In this document: positions 1 through 10,399 of the stretch, one piece after another
Numbering within the stretch: the first letter of the stretch is position 1
Layout: each line of letters begins with the position of its first letter
Assembly (NCBI RefSeq): GCF_020497125.1
Contig: NC_059079.1
Location: 14,899,553 to 14,963,552, forward strand
DNA length: 64,000 nucleotides
Direction of reading: 5' to 3'
DNA from: Mauremys mutica
Lineage: Eukaryota > Chordata > Testudines > Geoemydidae
Notes under the pieces: generated by a model
Seen by the model: the letters and a program-made list of their open reading frames with translations, nothing else
Databases searched by the model: none
What the model was told of the DNA's origin: nothing
Program-made: the position numbers and the translations under genes

Positions 1-239
1 GGAGGAAGGGGGTTCACATTATTAAAAAGCTTGGGAATCACTGCGCTATACCACTATGGGAATGGCATACCTGGCTTTGCAGTCATATAAAACCTTTGCT
101 TCTAGCCCCATTGGATTGCAGGATATCATAAAGTGTTTATTTATCCTTCGGTCTTGCATTCCTTTTTTTTTTTTTTTTGGCACTTATTCAGGATTGAATA
201 CAGCAAGTGCTGGATCTCAGACCAGTGTCATTTACAATT
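1..239. other. No gene recognised
   Basis: No gene or clear repeat boundary is visible. A T run lies at about 163-178. The right part may already belong to the CR1 copy that becomes recognisable just downstream. Confidence 0.4.
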
Positions 240-394
240 GTCGATCCTCCAGTGGAATCCTCATCATTGGAGATTTTTAAGAATAGGTTAGACAAAGACC
301 TGTCAGGAATGGTCTAGGAATATGTGGTCCTGCCTCAGCACAGGGGGCTTGAGGTCCCGTCCCTTCCAGTCCTACATTTCTATGACTCTATGAT
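240..394 (+). mobile_element. CR1 LINE 3' end, severely 5'-truncated
   Basis: The sequence follows the end of CR1 ORF2 and its 3' UTR: a stretch equivalent to the [14 protein letters not shown] C-terminus, then 'gttagacaaagacctgtcag', a 'gatcctgcctcag'-like block, and 'cccttccag...ctacatttctatgac', closing with the short tandem tail typical of CR1 (tatgactctatgat). It reads on the plus strand. The same tail is seen at 15084-15196, which supports the assignment. It is a dead fragment, as expected for CR1, whose copies are nearly all 5' truncated. Confidence 0.8.
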
Positions 395-835
395 GGTTTC
401 TTGTGACAGAGTTCTGAGAACCAGAAATTGGACCAGCACTCTGGTCACTGTACATCTAATTACCCTCCCCCCCAGGAGGAAAGGAATGACTAGTTACTGG
501 ATCAGCCTGGACTGGGGAGAGCTAAGGGATTAATGAGCTTGTTAACTGCAAGAGTAGCAGCAGAGAACAGGAAGGAAAGGCAAATCTCAATCTCTTCTTT
601 CTTATGATTGTATGACACTAAATAAGAATTGCTGCATGGGACTGTGACAGTGGAAGAGGATGAAACACAAATAAAGTACATAGGAGTGATCACAGAGTGG
701 AGGCCTCAGAGCCATTTACAGAAGACAGGAGTGGTGGGCTGTGCTGTCACTTCCTGCAGTGTAATTCCCAGAAATCTGCCTACTACCTTGGGCAGCTTTA
801 TTATTTTGAGCATTTCTATTTGTAGTAATGTGTGT
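395..835. other. Unassigned non-coding stretch
   Basis: No domain-bearing frame, RNA gene or repeat boundary was recognised here. Confidence 0.4.
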
Positions 836-1030
836 TGCAGAATAATAATCCTTTGCACTCATATAGCATCTTCCATGAGAGGATTGCAAGATGCTTTGCA
901 GAGGTTAATGAATTTCTCTTGGCAAAAGAGGTAGGTAAGTATTCTCTCAGGTTCACAGATGGGGAAACCGATGCATAGAGAAGCAGAATCCGGATCAAGG
1001 TCACACACAGCCAGTCTCTTGGCAACTATT
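836..1030 (-). mobile_element. MIR/CORE-SINE-like old SINE fragment
   Basis: Contains degraded versions of CORE-SINE landmarks: 'cactcatatagcatcttcca', 'gaggtaggtaagtatt', 'cacagatggggaaaccga' and 'aaggtcacacacagcc'. In MIR these correspond to the core and 3' region read in reverse. The high divergence agrees with great age. Family assignment is from memory of the consensus. Confidence 0.55.
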
Positions 1031-1231
1031 AAAAGAATTCAATAATCACAATGCCTACTCCCATGCCTTAACCACAAGATACCATGAGAAACACAGCAAC
1101 TCAAGTGTAAGCGCTGCAGGGCAGAGGCCATGATTCCCATATATCTGTACAGCGAAGGGAGCCTTGTGTGCCTCATGTCAGCCTCTGGATGCTCCCCAAA
1201 ACACATATAATAATAACGTTTTAACAAGCCA

Positions 1232-1341
1232 TGGGGCAGATCCGCAGCTGGTGTAAATCAGCAGCGTTCAGTGGCTGTCATTGAAGCGCCACTGAAATCA
1301 ATGGCGCGACTCCAATTTCCCCCAACAGAGGATCTGGCCCC
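1232..1341. repeat. Small palindromic dispersed repeat
   Basis: Inverted ends: 'ggggcagatccgcagctgg' on the left and 'gaggatctggcccc' on the right, whose complement is ggggccagatcctc. Between them are 'ggtgtaaatcagc' and a 'tgaaatcaatggc' motif. The same ends recur in partial form near 12464 and 50265, so this is a dispersed MITE-like family and not a unique hairpin. Confidence 0.55.
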
Positions 1342-1369
1342 GAAGTGAATTATTCAGCCACTGGACAGC

Positions 1370-1770
1370 CCTGGGGGCGAATTTCAATACTTCTCATTCA
1401 GCCGCGCTTTGAAGTTGCTTCTAACACACCTGGACCGTCGGCCAGCAGCAAATCGGTCCGCGTTTCGGCCGAACAAAGGCCCTTCTCGGGGCGGCGTGTT
1501 GTGTAAACAAAGCTGCAGCCCTTCCCTTTGCACGGATCGGGCGCCCCTGGGTTCATGTGAAGCCTGAAAGGCGCAGGGCGTGGGAGCCGCCTGCCCGTTC
1601 TGTCCTGCCGCGCCGGATTGCGCCAGCCCCGCCTGGCTGCCCCGCTGCACGTTCTGTAAACACGGCGCGGCGCGGGCAGAACCACGCCCGCCCCGGGGGA
1701 AAGGGAACCGAGGGGGTGTTGTAAGACCCCTGCCCCTTAGAATGGTGCCGCTTTCCAGGCTCCCGCCAAA
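1370..1770. promoter_or_regulatory. CpG-rich block, candidate CpG island
   Basis: GC-rich sequence with many CpG dinucleotides (for example around 1434-1500, 1555-1630 and 1655-1700), unlike the AT-rich surroundings. I could find no inverted ends or target-site duplication around it, in contrast to the GC-rich transposon at 48.2 kb. Two near-copies of a forkhead-like 'tgtaaaca' string occur at about 1501 and 1655. It could be a promoter or enhancer CpG island of a gene lying outside the window, or an unrecognised GC-rich repeat. No exon is called because no spliced frame can be justified. Confidence 0.4.
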
Positions 1771-2685
1771 CAGCCCAGCGCCGGAGGAGATCTGTGTATC
1801 AACAGACACCAGAGGGTTAAAGTTGGAGGGGGGAGACCAGAGAGGAAAAGCCCCTGGAACTCTATGTCGATGTAGCATCCATCGATATCTGTTCATCAAT
1901 AGCCATCGAGATCTCCAGGGCAGCTCCGGTTTTGCCTTACTGTCCCCTCACCCGGGGCTGCGGTGACCTGAGTGAACACACTTTGGGAAACATATCATAA
2001 TCTTTGGAGTGAACAGTGTCCCGCCTGAAAACGAGCCTTTTGGTGACCTGGGCATAGTGGTTTTTTGTAGAGTTAGGTGGGGGAATCTAGTCGGGGCGAC
2101 ACACCTTTAAAAGTATTTACCATGCAAGTGAAAGTAAAGTGTGTTTCCGTGAGTATCAAAATCCCCTCTGGCTTTTTGTTGAGTGTTGTCCCCAGGACAG
2201 GTGGTATAAAAACAGCAGAAAAGTTGTCATCAAAGTTTAACCTTTTCCCCTCAGGTTGAGCGGTTCTCAGACTTATTTTAGGTCCTGCAGATTAAAAACA
2301 ATGTATTTAATGTGTTTGTTTTGTAACATTTTTTATTTTCTCTGCTGTGCCCTCCCTGTATTGGCTGTATATATTTGCACTTCCTCTAGCGTTTTTATAC
2401 ACACTGAGCACTTTCTTAGGCGGGTGTCTTCCAAGCCAAATGAGGGTGTTTCCAATTCTTATGGGAGTTCCCCCTTCCTCCATGCTCAGCAGCTGGGCAG
2501 TCCGCTGCTGGGAACAATAGAGAGGAACATCAACAGCCTTAGTAAAGCTTAATTGATAGATGTACATTAACTCTAGAACTGTGTGACACCAATAGCTGCC
2601 CAAATACAGGACAGCTGTTTGTGTTTTCTTGGTGTGCCAGTTACACAGGTTTAGACATAGTGTGCACTTAAAATTTAGGCATTTT
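1771..2685. other. Unassigned non-coding stretch
   Basis: Mixed-composition sequence with no recognised gene. A 98-codon open frame here has no recognisable domain and is treated as chance. Confidence 0.4.
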
Positions 2686-2772
2686 GGCCCAGGTCCACCA
2701 TAGTACTTAAGCTCCAACTTCCAATGCATTCAGTGGAAGTTTGTAGCCTAAATACTTTTGGGGATCTGGGCC
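2686..2772. repeat. Degraded palindromic repeat (ggatctgggcc family)
   Basis: Left end 'ggcccaggtcc' and right end 'ggggatctgggcc' are inverted, with a central 'cttccaatgcattcagtggaag' hairpin-like core. It resembles the better preserved copy at 4649-4734. Confidence 0.5.
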
Positions 2773-4163
2773 TTTATTGACAGTGGATCTGAAAAAGACT
2801 AGAACTGTAGTTAATGTCTCATAGAACATTCACAAAAATCACACATTTACAAAAAGTAACCTGCCTCTGTGTAAACAAGTATTTGAGTAACAGGGACACC
2901 CAGAGAATGTGTGTATATGTATATACCTTTGAAATGTAGAGATGAATAATTGTTCCTAAAATGTTAACATGAAAAATTGGGAATAAATTAGCCAGACAGA
3001 AGGTTTTAATTAATTATATACAGAACCTATATATATGATACCTACCTACTAGAGGTGAAATATTGGCTCCATTGAAGTCAAGGGCAAAACTGCTATTCAC
3101 TTCGCTAGGTCCAGGATTTCATCCAATTGAAAGCATATAGATACAATCAAATTTTCAAAAGCATCCAAGATACCTAAATAAGTGGTTCAATTTTCAAACA
3201 AGCTCATTTGCAAGAAACACTTTCATTTTCAATATCTGCATTAGAATTTCTTTTCACAAGACTCGGGGTATTAACTCTTGTATCCTGGCCAAAATTCCAG
3301 CCTAGAAAGAATGTATCATCTAAATTCCGCTTTTGGTTTCGTTTGTATCAGGTATCCTTTGGTGTAGTGTTGCTGTGTTCTATTAAAACAATCACTGTGT
3401 TAAAGACCTTGGGAATCATCTGGATGGAAGAGATTGTATACAATTTAGACAATCATACCATCTCAGGGAAAACCCAGAGTACAATAATCAGAAACAATTA
3501 GGAACAAGACATCAAAGGGTCTCAGTGGGAGTCCCAAGAGGAAAAATACAGCTTATGTTTGTTTTGATGTTGTCTTACATAAAGTTAAAGATGTGGGGTG
3601 TGTTCTAGGTCACCACCTCAAGAGGTGTGCACTTAAGACAACACAATCACAGACTCCAAGACTTCCCTGTGGTTTATTTTGGTTGTAGGGCCGTGAAGAT
3701 AAGACACATAACTGTACCACATACACGATGGTGCTATCCATCTGATAAATTGCACTAACCATGCACCTTTGACCACCTTGCCTACACTCTGTCTGCTAAT
3801 CTATTTCCACCAAGACTACTCCTAGCATTCCAAACCCTTGAGAAGCTTTAAAAAAACACTCACAAAAATGTTTTTCTTTCTCCAAATGTGGAATTCTCCC
3901 CCCAGATCATTCTGGTCTGAGGCACAGGATGGGTAACTTTCATTCCTGAATTAGTGGCAAGTTTGGAGGGCCAATATCTTGTGACCCTTCAGGGCTAAGT
4001 ATGGGGGATTTATCCCATTGGGAATCTGAGAATCCCCTTCCTTTCCAATGGACACATTTATTTATAATTCTGATAGCTCACAGTCCATTGGTCCTTTAAT
4101 TTGTAATATTGTTTTAGATAAGAGTAATTCTAGGTAATTTTTAGAAGCTTTTACTGTGTTTTA
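2773..4163. other. Unassigned non-coding stretch
   Basis: AT-rich, no gene recognised. About 3236-3310 contains 'cacaagactcggggtatta' followed by 'tcctggccaaaattccag', which resembles an old dispersed repeat also hinted at around 22985-23030. No boundaries can be set. Confidence 0.35.
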
Positions 4164-4390
4164 GGCCTTGCCTATATTGGGGAAATGCAGCATGTTATAA
4201 AAGGATTTAAACTTGATTGTTTAAAAATGTGTTAGCTGATTATGACTAATCCACCTTTGCCACCACCGGCTAAATCATTGTTTAACATCACTTATTAGAA
4301 TCTACACAAGCTGCTAAATCATGTTTGGTTAACTAATATGTTTTAAACAATATGTTTGCTAATATAATACATTTTCCCAATACTGTAGAG
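4164..4390. mobile_element. Possible MITE with imperfect inverted ends
   Basis: Left end 'gcctatattggggaaatg' and the complement of the right end 'cattttcccaatactgtag' match at roughly 14 of 18 positions. The interior is AT-rich with repeated 'gtttaa'-like strings. No clear target duplication was seen, so the superfamily is left open. Confidence 0.4.
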
Positions 4391-4648
4391 CGTTTCAAGG
4401 AAGTGGAACCCATCCCTGCACTCTACTAGGCATGGAGCATTAGCCAGGAATCTTGCTCTTGCAAGAGGCCTTTTAATTTTTCAGATATGATCTTAGCTTA
4501 GCAGCTACAATGCTTTCCCCTCTGGAAGGCCTACACAGCTGATCTCAAGATTCTAAAGAAGTATGAGTAAGAGAGTAGTACAGTGGTGGTGGAGGGATAC
4601 AAGGTATTATACCAGTAGATTTTTAGAGTTTTGGTAGCAGATGGGAAC

Positions 4649-4734
4649 AGATCCTCAAAGGTATTTAGGCTCCACCTAACTTCTAGTGATTTCAGTGGAA
4701 GTTAGGAGCCTAAATAACTTTGAGGATCTGGGCC
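4649..4734. repeat. Palindromic repeat with about 30-bp stem
   Basis: Left arm begins 'agatcctcaaaggtattta' and the complement of the right arm begins 'agatcctcaaagttattta'. The two arms continue pairing through 'ggctcc...aacttc'. A short loop contains 'tagtgatttcagtg'. This is a near-perfect hairpin at DNA level and a member of the small palindromic repeat group dispersed in the window. Confidence 0.65.
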
Positions 4735-4987
4735 ATTGTATTTAAAATTGTTTTCCTGTAATAAGATTTCTTACATGGTGGTGACTCCATCATGGTGTGG
4801 TATAAGGATGTTCTAGACAGTTGTTTGGTATGGGCTACATAACTCTCTTGTGGCCTTGACCCTTATGAGTAATGCACTCATCCTAAGAAGATGCAAGCTA
4901 GAAAACCTTTACACTGCCCCATTAGGTTCCTACTTTCTCTTCTTTTCCAAGTTCTGATAGTGCTTGTGTACACAACAACAAAAATGA

Positions 4988-5127
4988 AACACACATAGGG
5001 TGACCAGATGTCCCGATTTTACAGGGACAGTCCCGATTTTTGGGTCTTTTTCTTATATAGGCTCCTACTACCCCCCACCCCCTGTCCCAATTTCTCACAC
5101 TTGCTGTCTGGTCACCCTAAACACACA
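4988..5127. mobile_element. hAT-type MITE, TAGGGTGACC ends, exact 8-bp TSD
   Basis: The element spans 4996-5119 (124 bp). It starts 'tagggtgaccagatgtcccg' and ends 'ctgtctggtcaccccta'-like ('tctggtcaccct' then 'a'), an inverted pair. It is flanked by an exact 8-bp duplication 'aacacaca' (4988-4995 and 5120-5127), the size made by hAT transposases. It has no coding capacity. The longer copy at 13463-13980 shares its left end, so the two form one family of short and long deletion derivatives. Caveat: the flank is a CA-rich microsatellite, so the duplication is less telling here than in the second copy. Confidence 0.85.
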
Positions 5128-5380
5128 CCTTGCAGCTAATGGATCTAATTGAAAATGAAAGAAAAACAGCATGAAGACAGCGTAGCTTCTACTTTGCAGC
5201 TCCCCATCAGCCCCAGCTATGCTACTTTGGGCAATGCATTCAGGAGGGGGACTGAAACATGGGTCTCCTACAGGGGTGCCCTAACAACCAGATTCCAGAG
5301 TTATTTGCACGCTATCTCTTTCTGGCCCAAAGACTGCTCCACTATGGAGAAATACTTTGTGAGAAATAGTCATTGGGCCG

Positions 5381-5406
5381 GAGAGAGAGAGAGAGAGAGA
5401 GAGAGA
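5381..5406 (+). repeat. (GA)13 microsatellite
   Basis: Thirteen uninterrupted GA units. Confidence 0.97.
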
Positions 5407-5416
5407 AAATAAGAAT

Positions 5417-6085
5417 CCCTCTGAAGTCTGGTGGTTAGGGCATCCACAAGGGACATCCAGGGTCCAGTTCCCCTCCTCCAGTCACTCTTGTGTTATTTAT
5501 TCATAGTGGAACAGCTTCATCAGGAGAGACTGTCCCCACTTCAGCATATCCCATAACCCAGCAGTGAGAGCATCCTCCCGAGGGGTGGGAGACCCTGTGT
5601 TCAAATCTTTTCTCCCCTTCTAGCAGAGAGAAGGGAATTGAACCACCTCTCAGACAAGTGCTGCCACATCTCAGACAAGTGCTCTAACCACTGGGACAAA
5701 AACTATACGGTCAGCAGTGCACCCCCCACCCCTCGGCTGCCAGATTTTGAACAGCACCCGATCTGGTAGATGGTCTCTGAGCACGCCTGTCAGATTGGGC
5801 CCTACTTAGACAGCCGAGTGCCTGTCGTCTCTGTTTGTGACTTGCTGTGGGACTTGGGCAGGAGATAGGCATCTGGATGCCTAGAGTGAGGCAGCGGTGC
5901 CTCTGCCCAGAGACAGAAGCTTACAGGGAGAAACGTACAGAGGCAGAAATCTACAGGGCTCAACAGAAGTCTTGTGACTCACCCTGGAGCTGAAAACTGG
6001 GACTCTAGGTGCCTAAACCCAAGATTAGGTTGCCTGAGTCTAGGGTTTAGATACCTCAGTACCTTGGTGGATCAGAGCTGAAGTG
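5417..6085. mobile_element. Composite repeat with tRNA-like segments
   Basis: Several tRNA-like pieces are visible. On the plus strand, 'tggtggttagggcatcc' followed by 'ggtccagttcccc' resembles A- and B-box spacing. A second one runs 'gtgagagcatcctcc...gggagaccctgtgttcaaat'. On the minus strand the copy at about 5630-5700 gives 'gtccc agtggttagagcactt' and 'gtggttcaattccc'. Head-to-tail plus inverted tRNA-like units suggest a tRNA-derived SINE or a composite of several. The segment 5770-6085, with repeated 'ggtgcctaaac/taggttgcctgag' strings, seems to belong to the same repeat. Exact ends and family are unknown. Confidence 0.5.
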
Positions 6086-7393
6086 TTTTGAAACTGTCAT
6101 AATACTTAATTTTGAAATATTTCATCAACAATTTCATGAAAAAGGTGAACAAAGGGAAAACATTCCCCCCCCAACTCCCCTATAATTATCTTTAACCTGC
6201 TCTAATTTTAAGGCAGTTAGGACAAGATTTTCATATTTGCTAAAGCTAGATGCTGAAATAAATGGCCTGCTTTTCTGATTGGATGAGGATCTTGCAGCTC
6301 CTGTTAAAATCAATGAAAACTACAGTTGCTCAGTGCCTCTGGAAATCTGGGTGGCTAAATATAGATTAAGATGCCTGACATTCAGCACCCACTCTTGAAA
6401 AATTTGGCTTGACTGCCTTAAATGTAGCATTAAAATGACATGCTGTTCTCCCACCAGTCATCTGCTTTCCCAAATTTGAAAATGATCTTTTAATTAATTA
6501 AACTTCCCTGCTTCCTAAAGGTAGTGAGGGCCTAATTCACTAATATTGTAAAGTGCTTTGAGAGTCTCAGATGAAGGGAGCCAGAGAGATGCAAAGTGCA
6601 TTAGCATTGGTATTATGCAACAGTCTCCCCTTTGAAACTGTGGGATGCATGTGATCCTGACGTTGTTTCGGGAGGTGTTCCTTTACCTTGATAGTATGTT
6701 TTCCTGCAGTACCAAATATGGTCATGAGGAAATACCTGTCTTTCTCCTTATAAGGGTAGGGAGCCACTTTCCGGGTTCACTGTCAGTTTTATTGCTAGTA
6801 GTAGTTAAACAGCTCTGCTTAGCCTCTTGCCTAAAAAGGCAGTTCCTGAGCTCTCTAATCTCCAGGAGTAGAATTCCACAGAATGTACAACCCTCTAAGG
6901 TCAGTCATTTACTTACAAGGACGGCAATAATTCTGGATCTTACCATCACTTTCCAAGGAAGCCAGTCAGTTTACACGGACGGTCTTAGTGATCCTCTACT
7001 GTAGTGATTAAGCAATCAGTGAACAAAGTGAAGGTGCGGGGCCCCATCCTGCAAGCTGCTTCATGCTGCTATTTCCTCCACCAGCACAGATCCCCATAGG
7101 ACCCTGAACAGCCACAGGGGTGCATCCAGGTGGAGCAGCTGCCAGGTTGAGAGGCCTTCATTTGAAAAGCCCCTTGGTGCGTCCCAGCTCAAAGGATCTC
7201 ATATAAATGTAAGGAATATTTTAGCTATTAATGGTTTTTCAACGTTTTTGAAGAAATCCTCGTTTCTGAATATTCACTTGCCTCTTTCCCAGCCACTCAC
7301 ATTCTTTTTTAGGGCCAGATTCTGACACCCTTACTCAAGAGCAGCAGTGTCTTTCCATTGATTTCCCTAAGCCTAAACTTGACAATTCTGGGA
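6086..7393. other. Unassigned non-coding stretch
   Basis: No gene recognised. The 119-codon frame at 6645-7004 shows no domain. Near 7312-7400 a 'gggccagattctgacaccct...ccattgatttcc' string looks like one arm of the small palindromic repeat group. Confidence 0.4.
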
Positions 7394-7740
7394 GGGATTT
7401 TCAAAAGCGCATCTGGTTTAGCCTACACACAGCTTTTATATCAGTGTAACTGTGTCACTTAGGGGTGTGGTACAACCCCTAGTGTAGACGGTTATACCAG
7501 TATAAAATTGCTTATACTAGTATAGCTTATTCCCCTTCCCTTACCAGAATAATCTGTATTGGTATAATCATATTTTTACTGGTATAACTGCATCCACACT
7601 AATGGATTTTACTGCTGTAATGCCAATATAGTTAAAGCAATACAACTTTTGCATGTAAACAAGGCTAATATAATTTAGGAGCACAAGTCCCACAGGAGAA
7701 GTTGTAGTCCTTAAGTCACTTAGGAGCTTTTGAAAATTCC
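7394..7740. mobile_element. Palindromic repeat split by a nested MITE
   Basis: Outer arms 'ggattttcaaaagcgc' (from 7394) and 'gagcttttgaaaattcc' (to 7740) are inverted. Between them lies a second inverted pair, 'gcctacacacagc' at 7421 and 'gcatgtaaacaaggc' ending at 7665, enclosing a 'ggtataaccagtataa'-type interior repeated in both orientations. The inner element is flanked by 'tta' and 'taa', close to the TWA target of PIF/Harbinger but not identical, so that assignment is tentative. The nesting itself is well supported by the two sets of arms. Confidence 0.6.
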
Positions 7741-9670
7741 ACTCCCTAACACAAACCCTCGCTAGCCCCCCTCCCCCGTATTAATTCTCTGTGTTTTCCT
7801 ATCAACACCTCCCTTTGATTTCAGTGGGATCAGCTGTAAATAAAGGTATTGAAATCCGGCCCTTACTGTTTAAGGGGCAAACAGATTCAACTACCTTTTT
7901 TGTGATAACACACGATAAGGCAGGCTCCACAACAGATCAGTTTAACAGGCTTGTATTGTGAAAACAATGCATATGCACATAGTCTTTGAAGTATTTATTT
8001 GTAAATGGGACTTTTATGGAAAGTGGTACTACAAAAGGCTAGAAAGCTTTTACCGAATTGCTCGCCTGACTGGCTCTGGTGCATGTCTGGTCTTGAGTTA
8101 TATGAAATTAAATTTTTTTGAAAGTGGAAAAAATAGTTTACTTATTTGGATTTAAATAAGTAACATAAAAGAGCGCTTATCCTGGGCTCCAGGTGCCCAG
8201 GCCATTAATTAAACTATACAATGCAAAACTATTACAAAATCTGTATTTCTAGAACCTGAGATCAACAAACAGTCACCGGTGGTATTTTTGTTTTGGCAGA
8301 GTTTTTTACATGGTAGGAATTGGAACTGATAGAATTAATAATGGGGAAACATTTATTATTGGTTGAGTTCTGGTAACCTATAGAGAATATTCACTGATAT
8401 TTCCACAGGAGTTGTTTCATTAAGTGAAAGTCCCTCCTTTTGAATACATAAAACATCCCATCTAGCCCTGAAGAGAATTATCCTATAAGGAATATTAGCA
8501 GAAATGGATAATAAACATTAAGGCTAAGATTTACTTAAGCGATTAGTGCTTCAATTTTTGGGTGTCCAAATTTAGTCACCTTAAAAAGGTCTGATCTTTA
8601 GTAAGCAGGGGTCAGCCTTGTGTCTATGGTCAAAATGTAGAGGTCCGTGGGGAGTGCTTACGGTCACCTCAGGTGGCTCCCTGAAAGCGGTTCCCTGTCC
8701 CTGCTGTTGCTGGCAGAAGTTGTTCCAGGCGGCTGTGCTGGAACAAGGGAGAAAGAGCCACCCTCACTTCCTTGTGCTACCACACGAGTCGGGCCATAAT
8801 CTGACCCAATGATAGTAAGAAGAAAAACAGAGCAGTAAAGCGGTTTGGAGATTCTTTTATTAGTGTCAGAAACCCCAATTCTAACACAACATGCTACATG
8901 AGGCCAGGGTTCTCTTTTAAAGAGCAACCCCGTATGCTGTAGGTGGGAGAGACATGTAGAATTTAGTCACAAAGTGTTTATGAATAACAACAAGGGGATT
9001 CAGTGGTTACATTGTTGAGAACAATCCAGTTTCTTCCCCCCCCCCCCCAATGGCTGATGTTCCCATTGGGCAGAATCCAGGAAGAGATTATGGAGTTGGC
9101 CCTGCTTGTTCATAAGAAAGGGCTAGTTACATTGACAAAGAAAGTCTACCTGTATTATAATGCCCCATCTACACTAGGCAAATGATCTGTTGCTGACCAC
9201 AGTTGTCACCACTGGTTTCCCCTCAACACACATCATGTAATATAAAAAAATGCAATTCAACCAGGCCTCTACAGTGCTTCTTGTAACAACATTAGAAATG
9301 GCATTGTGCCATCTACTCTAGTAGCTTAATTATTGTAAACACCACTTGAGGGGAGGCCAAGGGACATGGGTGCAGCCGGAGTTGGGGTGAATGATGGAGA
9401 CTTGTCCTCACGCCAACGTTTCTTCCTCACTGTGCAATGGTGTTTTCCTCCATATTCTGGTGAAGGGGAGGCAGAGATCTCTACTACGGCTCGCTGGCTG
9501 GTGATTAGATTACTTTGAGGTCTCCTGACTGAACCATGATGGGGAATCCTGGTGTCAGAATCCCCAAGGTTTCTGATGACGTGGCTCACCAAGAATATAT
9601 TTCTTGTAAGCCCCTATTCCCCAGCTAGTAACCCAGCCTCTTGGTCATGGAGCAGGAGATTGGCAGTACA
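7741..9670. other. Unassigned non-coding stretch
   Basis: No gene recognised. There is a C run at about 9036-9048. The string 'catctacacta' near 9167 resembles Harbinger-MITE ends, but no partner end could be paired with it. Confidence 0.4.
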
Positions 9671-10399
9671 ATCTAAGTCAGGGGTGGGCAAACTTTTTGG
9701 CCTGAGGGCCACATCAGGGTTCTTCCCTACCCAGGTGTAGTGTATTAAATTGTTCCCTGTAGGAATGTGCTACTTACGGTGTATTACTTATGGCTGCCAG
9801 TCCTGATGCTCTGAGCGGCATGGTAAGGGGGCAGGGAGCAGAGGGGTTGGATAGAGGCAGGGAGTCCCAGGGGGCAGTCAGGGGATGGGGAACAGAGGGG
9901 TTTGGATAAGTGTGGGAGTCTGGGGGGGCCTGTCAGGGAGCAGGGGTGTGGATAGGGGTGGGGCAGTCAAGGGACAGGGAGCCGGGGGTGTGTGGTTGGA
10001 TGGGGTGGGGTGCCAGGGGGGTGGTTAGTGGCAGGGGGTCCTGGGAGGGTGCAGTCGGGGACAAGGAGCAGGGGGGGCTGGATGGGTCAGCGGTTGTGAG
10101 GGGGGCAGTCAGGGGGCAGGAAGTGGGAGGGGGCAGATACGGGGTGGGAGCCAGGCTGCTTGGGGAGGCACGGCCTTCCCTACCCGGGAATGTGCTACTT
10201 ACGGTGTAATACTTACTGCTGCCAGTCCTGGTGCTCCGTAAATAGCACATTCCCACGGGGAGCAATTTAATACCCCGGCAGCTCTCGCACAGCAAACTGA
10301 GGCTACAGGGGAGGGGGAACAGCAGGGAAGGAGCCGGGGGCTAGCCTCCCCCACTGGATGTGGCCCGCGGGCCATAGTTTGCCCACCTCTGATCTAAGT
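9671..10399. mobile_element. hAT-type non-autonomous element, exact 8-bp TSD
   Basis: The element spans 9679-10391 (713 bp). It begins 'caggggtgggcaaacttttt' and ends 'atagtttgcccacctctg', an inverted pair, flanked by the exact 8-bp duplication 'atctaagt' (9671-9678 and 10392-10399). The 'ggcctgagggccacatc' and 'gatgtggcccgcgggcc' blocks just inside are also inverted. The interior at 9820-10150 is extremely G-rich on the plus strand, with imperfect tandem units of the 'gggggcagtcagggg' type. A segment of about 50 bp at 9762-9812 recurs directly at 10188-10238. Open frames inside (up to 120 codons) are by-products of this low-complexity DNA. No transposase sequence is present. Confidence 0.92.

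Noticed and set aside
1384..1966. Open frames of 95-171 codons in the GC-rich block
   Set aside because: GC-rich DNA has few stop codons; frames exist on both strands and show no domain.
9160..9330. Possible MITE with 'catctacacta' ends
   Set aside because: The two similar strings are in direct, not inverted, orientation, and no target duplication was found.
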